10,278 bases of DNA, from contig WELB01000068.1 in assembly GCA_009602725.1 (NCBI GenBank), positions 71,615 through 81,892 on the forward strand, given 5' to 3'. Every line of letters starts with the position of its first letter. The stretch's first letter is position 1. The notes under the pieces are model-generated. The model had not been told where the DNA came from. It saw only the letters and a list, made by a program, of their open reading frames with translations, and ran no database searches. Position numbers and translations under genes: made by a program. The stretch is from Spirogloea muscicola (lineage: Eukaryota; Streptophyta; Zygnematophyceae; Spirogloeales; Spirogloeaceae). Below, piece by piece: positions 7,730 to 10,278 of this stretch.

Positions 7730-7748
7730 GGGCTGGAACAACCAGCCC
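7730..7748. repeat. Hairpin palindrome: GGGCTGG, 5-nt loop, CCAGCCC
   Basis: GGGCTGG (7730-7736), loop AACAA and CCAGCCC (7742-7748) form a perfect 7-bp stem. It is the inverted counterpart of the copy at 7903-7921 (loop CTTGT). Confidence 0.75.
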
Positions 7749-7783
7749 GAAAAAGAATGAACAGAGTACGAACTAGCCTCTCT

Positions 7784-7945
7784 GATTTGCGGCTGCTTAG
7801 CAGGGGTTACTGAGTGATTTGTAGCTGCTTTCTTTCTTTGTGTGCTTTGGTTTCTTAGCGCTTCCTCTGGCTTCCCTTCTCGTTCTTTGTTCATTCTTTT
7901 TTGGGCTGGCTTGTCCAGCCCCTATCCTCATTGGGCGAGCCCTTT
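7784..7945 (+). repeat. ~150-nt direct-repeat unit, copy 1
   Basis: Ordered landmarks: GCGGCTGCTTAGC, GGGGTTACTGAGTG, TAGCTGCT, CTTAGCGC, TTCTCGT, TGTTCATTCTTTTTT, GGGCTGG-loop-CCAGCCCC, TATCCTCATTGGGCG. The same landmarks recur at 7972-8115 and, more diverged, at 9052-9207. The second half forms the right arm of the foldback at 7691-7962. No A-box/B-box pair of a tRNA-derived SINE is obvious. Confidence 0.7.
7903..7921. repeat. Hairpin palindrome: GGGCTGG, 5-nt loop, CCAGCCC
   Basis: Stem GGGCTGG (7903-7909) and CCAGCCC (7915-7921), loop CTTGT. It is preceded by TTCATTC and a T-run, as at 8064-8075 and 9166-9177. Confidence 0.75.
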
Positions 7946-7971
7946 CTTCCAGGAGCCCAGCTTCTCTAACC

Positions 7972-8115
7972 TGAGGCTGCTTAGCCGGGGTTACTGATGA
8001 GTGCTCCGTAGCTGCTCACTTTCTTCCCGTGCTTGTTCTCCTTAGCGCCCTTCTCGTCCTGTGTTCATTCTTTTTGCGCTGGCTTTTCCAGCCCCTATCC
8101 TCAATGGGCGGCCCC
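7972..8115 (+). repeat. ~150-nt direct-repeat unit, copy 2
   Basis: It is adjacent to copy 1 in the same orientation: GAGGCTGCTTAGC, GGGGTTACTGATGAGTG, GTAGCTGCTC, CCTTAGCGC, TTCTCGTC, TGTTCATTCTTTTTG, GCTGGCTTTTCCAGC (8078-8092), CCCTATCCTCAATGGGCG. The stem of its hairpin is reduced to 5 bp. Confidence 0.7.
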
Positions 8116-8185
8116 CTCTTTGGCTCCTTGGGTTTGTTTACTTCTTTGCACTAGGCTCTGCCAGAACACTGCATTGGCTGGAATT

Positions 8186-8232
8186 GGCCTCCCTTTCAGT
8201 TCATGCGCTCCGCGCGCTTTCTCTCTTGGGGC
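8186..8232 (+). repeat. Dispersed ~45-nt repeat, copy 3
   Basis: TTGGCCTCCCTTTCAGTTCA, then TGCGCTCCGCGCGC and TTTCTCTCTTGGG. Same family and orientation as 391-434, 695-740 and 8611-8660. Confidence 0.72.
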
Positions 8233-8610
8233 CTTGTCAACTCTTCTTGGGCTCGCTTTTTTTTCGCGGCCCTGGCCCCCCCGGGAAGTGAGCTCTTCCG
8301 ACGGGGCGAGGGCGCCGCCCGGCGCGGCTACCCGCCACGTCCCGCCAGCTGCCTCCGACCAGCGCGGGGAGGCGGCACCCTGCCAGCCCGGTCAGGAACG
8401 ACGGCTCGCCCAAAAGGGGGCGGCTGAGGGCTGTGATCGATAAGTGGCTCTTCTAAAGGGTTGCTCTCCCATTAGCCCAAGCTAATGGCTTCCGTGGTGG
8501 TGGTTTGGCGCCTCAGTATAGCTTGTCAGATATGCATGAGCTCACTCGGGGATATTAGTGTCCCCCTTAGCCAGCTCATTACCCAGTTAATAGGGCATTT
8601 GTAAGGGCGA
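8233..8610. other. Stretch without a gene; contains small inverted repeats
   Basis: A GC-rich part (8260-8415) is followed by mixed sequence. A 136-codon frame crosses the first part but spans repeat copies and has no domain. Visible structure: the perfect hairpin at 8469-8488, and GAGCT...AGCTC (about 8539-8577) enclosing GGGGA...TCCCC (8550-8567), a nested stem of two short helices. Confidence 0.4.
8469..8488. repeat. Perfect 8-bp hairpin, 4-nt loop
   Basis: CCATTAGC (8469-8476), CCAA, GCTAATGG (8481-8488). There is no T-run after it to make a Pol III-type or bacterial-type terminator. Confidence 0.6.
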
Positions 8611-8660
8611 GAATCGGCCTCCCTTTCAATTTCATGCGCACCGCGCGCCTTCTCTCTCCC
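8611..8660 (+). repeat. Dispersed ~45-nt repeat, copy 4
   Basis: GAATCGGCCTCCCTTTCAAT, then TTCATGCGCACCGCGCGCC and TTCTCTCTCCC. It shares the longer left flank GAAT(T/C)GGCCTCCCTTTCA with copy 3 and the right flank CTCTCTCCC with copy 1. Confidence 0.72.
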
Positions 8661-8670
8661 ATAAGGGTGA

Positions 8671-8712
8671 CCGGCCAGCCCGAAAGGAGTTGACGAGGTC
8701 CGAAGGGGCCGC
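8671..8712. repeat. Solitary copy of the right-arm module of the 9134-9332 foldback
   Basis: CCGGCCAGCCCGAAA, GGAGTTGACGAGGTCCG and AAGGGGCC parallel 9277-9320 (GCCAGCCCGAAAA, GACAAGGTCCG, AAGGGGCC). No left partner arm is recognisable immediately before it, so it looks like a broken or solo arm. Confidence 0.55.
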
Positions 8713-9051
8713 AAAGCGCTGGACGGCACGACTAAGCAAGGGCCATGTAGGATAGTCACTTGGTAACCTCTGCCGGTTGCCCGACCCGGCGGACTTGGTA
8801 GTGAGCTCTTCTCAAGGGTGGCTGCTACTTCTGGGTGTCGTCGGCGTGCCTCTCAATTGGAAGAGCTATTCTCTCAGTGTCTTCCCCCTTTGGGAGAGCT
8901 ACTTTCCTCTCAGCTGTTTCTCAGCTGCATACTTGTGTGGTGTAGTCGCCTTTCGGCCCTTTGGACCTTGTCCATTGTTTCTGGCTATTCGTAGCCCCTG
9001 GGACTTATATCAAAACAGCTGTTGTTGTTTTCCAGCTGCAAGTTACTCTGA
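8713..9051. other. Stretch without a recognisable gene
   Basis: A 165-codon frame (8777-9274, +) begins here and runs into the repeat unit and foldback beyond. It is rich in Leu, Ser, Cys and Phe with no family signature, and I judge it a chance frame through pyrimidine-rich repeats. GGCCCTTTGGACCTTGTC (about 8956-8973) is a further inverted match to 9302-9320. Confidence 0.4.
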
Positions 9052-9207
9052 CTTGCGGCTGCTGGCTCCGATTACTAAGCTCGGGTTGCTAAGCTTCATC
9101 CGTTGTAGTCTCTTGCATGATTCACTGTGTGCTTTAGCGCTTTCTCTGACCCCTTCGACTTGTGTTCATTCTTTTTTCTGGGCTGGCCTCTCACAGCCAC
9201 CGCCCAG
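9052..9207 (+). repeat. ~150-nt repeat unit, diverged copy 3
   Basis: TTGCGGCTGCT, GATTACTAAG, GTTGTAGTC, GCTTTAGCGCTTTCTCTGAC, TTGTGTTCATTCTTTTTTC, GGGCTGGCCTCTCACAGCC and ACCGCCC follow the landmark order of 7784-7945, with the tail replaced by the 8-nt-loop hairpin type. Confidence 0.6.
9181..9198. repeat. Hairpin palindrome: GGCTG, 8-nt loop, CAGCC
   Basis: Stem 9181-9185 and 9194-9198, loop GCCTCTCA. It belongs to the left arm that can pair with both 9266-9293 and 9460-9508. Confidence 0.65.
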
Positions 9208-9265
9208 TACTAAAGCATCGTTCTTCTCTTGCATAAGGGAAAATGGCTCTGCCAAAGGAGGCAAA

Positions 9266-9285
9266 GGGCTGTGAAAAGCCAGCCC
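9266..9285. repeat. Hairpin palindrome: GGGCTG, 8-nt loop, CAGCCC
   Basis: Stem 9266-9271 and 9280-9285, loop TGAAAAGC; the inverted counterpart of 9181-9198. Confidence 0.65.
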
Positions 9286-9459
9286 GAAAAAAGTCCCCGA
9301 CAAGGTCCGAAGGGGCCAAAAAGTGCTTCCCCAAAGCTTTTCCCGGCAGTTAAATCACTTGATCACCTCTAGATAGGAGCCGCAATACAGAAACACTAGA
9401 CTAGTCAGAAAGACTAGCCGCCGGGAAGCAGTCCCCTTGAAGGAAGAAAGACGCTCCAG

Positions 9460-9508
9460 GAGAGGGCGGTGGCTGGGAGAGGCCAGCCCAGACAGAAAGC
9501 GGATGAAT
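9460..9508 (-). repeat. Second inverted partner of the 9163-9212 arm
   Basis: GAGGGCGGTGGCTG, GGAGAGGCCAGCCCAGA and GGATGAA are the reverse complement of ACCGCCC, GGGCTGGCCTCTCACAGCC and TTCATTC at 9163-9207 with few changes, including the hairpin GGCTG (9471-9475), loop GGAGAGGC, CAGCC (9484-9488). The left arm therefore has two alternative partners. Between them, 9333-9459 shows only a small CTAGTC/GACTAG stem (9401-9417). Confidence 0.7.
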
Positions 9509-9594
9509 CAAGTCCCCGTGAACAATGCCAGAGGCTTCAGCTAGAGCACGGCCAGCACGCAGATGTAAGGCTCGGGCCACGCACCGCTGCAGTG

Positions 9595-9723
9595 ATATTG
9601 GAAACGGATAGGCTAACCCATAATTAGGAGATAGAGGTTAGCGGATGATGTAAATACCCGGGAACCGGGCGGGTGTCACGCCCTGCGGGGTACCCTGTCC
9701 GCCCTGGGTCTGGCCTGTTTACA
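9595..9723. repeat. Tandem structured unit, copy 1 (129 nt)
   Basis: It starts ATATTG, then GGCTAACC...GGTTAGC (a 7-bp stem), GTAAATAC, GGGAACCGG, the core CGGGGTACCCTGTCCGCC (9686-9703) and GTTTACA. The next unit repeats the order from 9724. CGGGCGGG (9666-9673) can pair with CCCTGTCCG (9693-9701) using one G-U pair and one bulged T. No ORF is present. Confidence 0.7.
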
Positions 9724-9872
9724 ATATTGTAGCGGACGAGGCTAACCGATAAACAGTAGTCAGCGCTTAGCGCAGGATGTGATGGGCGATGACAGTAAAT
9801 ACCGGGAACCGGACGGGTGTGTGTGTACGCCTACGGGGTACCCTGTCCGCCCCGGACCTCTTGCCCGTTACA
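9724..9872. repeat. Tandem structured unit, copy 2 (149 nt)
   Basis: ATATTG, GAGGCTAACCGATA, TTAGC, GTAAATACCGGGAACCGG, the core CGGGGTACCCTGTCCGCC (9834-9851, identical to copy 1 over 18 nt) and GTTACA. Here CGGACGGG (9810-9817) pairs with CCCTGTCCG (9841-9849) with an A-U pair where copy 1 has G-U. A third ATATGG start follows at 9873, but no third unit. Confidence 0.7.
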
Positions 9873-10155
9873 ATATGGACATGCGGATGCGAGTCCTTGC
9901 ATGAAAAGGTGGCTCCTACAAATGAGGGGTTTCGAGACAGCGCTTCTGGCCCCTTGGAATAAGTTGGCCCCTAAGGAGCCGTGTCAAGACTTGTCGGGCT
10001 GGCTTCGCACAGCCCGGGCCCCCTAACTAAGCCCACCAGCGGCACCGCGGAGAGCGCAGTTAGCCCGGGGCGGTCACGGCCGCGGTGACGGCGCGGCGAC
10101 GGCGGCGCGGGCACGCGGGCGGCGGCGCAGGCCACAGATTTGCGGCGGCCAATGG
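9873..10155. other. Right-hand tail: solo palindrome then GC-rich stretch, no gene
   Basis: The sequence from 9873 to 9990 shows no recognisable element; a 69-codon frame ending near 10026 covers part of it but lacks any signature. From about 10022 it becomes strongly GC-rich (GCGGCG and CGCGG repeats) up to AATGG before the poly-A run. Confidence 0.35.
9996..10015. repeat. Hairpin palindrome: GGGCTG, 8-nt loop, CAGCCC
   Basis: Stem 9996-10001 and 10010-10015, loop GCTTCGCA. It is preceded by GACTTGTC and followed by GGGCCCC, and it lacks a long partner arm, so it appears as a solo copy. Confidence 0.65.

Positions 10156-10278
<123 letters not shown>

Larger units (their letters stand above)
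7691..7962. repeat. Long imperfect foldback (inverted repeat), arms ~80 nt, loop ~107 nt
   Basis: The left arm is about 7691-7773 and the right arm about 7881-7962. The left arm contains CTTCCAGGAAGAAAG, GCTCGCC, ATAGGGGCTGG, CCAGCCCGAAAAAGAATGAA. The reverse complement of the right arm gives CTCCTGGAAGAAAG, GCTCGCCC, ATAGGGGCTGG, CCAGCCCAAAAAAGAATGAA in the same order and nearly the same spacing. Each arm itself carries a perfect 7-bp hairpin with a 5-nt loop. No terminal target-site duplication or ORF was identified; a MITE or foldback-like element is a possibility. Confidence 0.75.
9134..9332. repeat. Foldback element, arms ~65 nt, loop ~67 nt
   Basis: The left arm 9134-9198 contains AGCGCTTT, ACCCCTTCGAC, CTTTTTTCTGGGCTGGCC, TCACAGCC. 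The reverse complement of 9266-9332 reads AGCACTTT, GGCCCCTTCGGACC, CTTTTTTCGGGCTGGC, TCACAGCCC. The central 28-nt blocks 9171-9198 and 9266-9293 pair almost completely. A small hairpin sits at the inner end of each arm (9181-9198 and 9266-9285). Confidence 0.75.

Noticed and set aside
7256-7894. Frames with long poly-Lys or poly-Phe
   Set aside because: Translations of the poly-A artefact and N; not proteins.
7784-8115. tRNA gene or tRNA-derived SINE
   Set aside because: GGGGTTACTGAG superficially recalls a B box, but no GGTTCGANNCC box, A box or cloverleaf could be found.
8777-9274. 165-codon plus-strand frame
   Set aside because: It crosses the repeat unit and the foldback left arm, has no family signature and no plausible gene context.
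7691-9510. CRISPR-like array
   Set aside because: Repeats are of unequal length and spacing, occur in both orientations, and the host is eukaryotic.

Overview
The window looks like a nuclear scaffold piece from a GC-rich unicellular eukaryote, most likely a green alga. The reasons are one long gene with seven GT-AG introns of 184-346 nt, donors such as GTGCGT, GTGCGC, GTGAGC and GTACGT, GC-rich exons with Ala/Gly/Pro/Arg-rich low-complexity inserts, and otherwise non-coding repetitive DNA. The lineage is inference; no rRNA, plastid gene or marker is present.

Layout. Positions 2-298 (+) are the C-terminal end of an open frame that runs off the left edge. It resembles the tail of a LINE-type reverse transcriptase ORF, and two copies of a dispersed ~45-nt repeat follow it. 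Positions 820-1556 hold no gene I can support. Positions 7221-1579 (-) hold one gene that I could assemble completely: eight exons, 3951 nt of CDS, 1316 codons plus stop. It encodes a homologue of TRPC4AP/TRUSS (the DUF3689 family), known in animals as a substrate receptor of CUL4-DDB1 ubiquitin ligases. Every exon except the insert-rich fourth matches recalled human TRPC4AP blocks in order, and all splice phases agree. The extra length over the ~797-residue human protein lies in low-complexity insertions between the conserved helical blocks.

Upstream of the gene (7222-7421) is a GC-rich leader with short upstream ORFs. It ends at an 81-nt poly-A run followed by one N, and the window itself also ends in 123 A. 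These look like two contig ends joined at 7503, so contiguity across that point is doubtful.

From 7504 to 10155 I find no convincing gene. The region is a cluster of degenerate repeats: two long foldbacks, three copies of a ~150-nt unit, two more copies of the 45-nt repeat seen at the left edge, and a tandem pair of 129/149-nt structured units. A small palindrome (GGGCTG, a 5- or 8-nt loop, CAGCCC) recurs at seven places in both orientations, with its stem kept and its loop changed. This family is the least explained content of the window.
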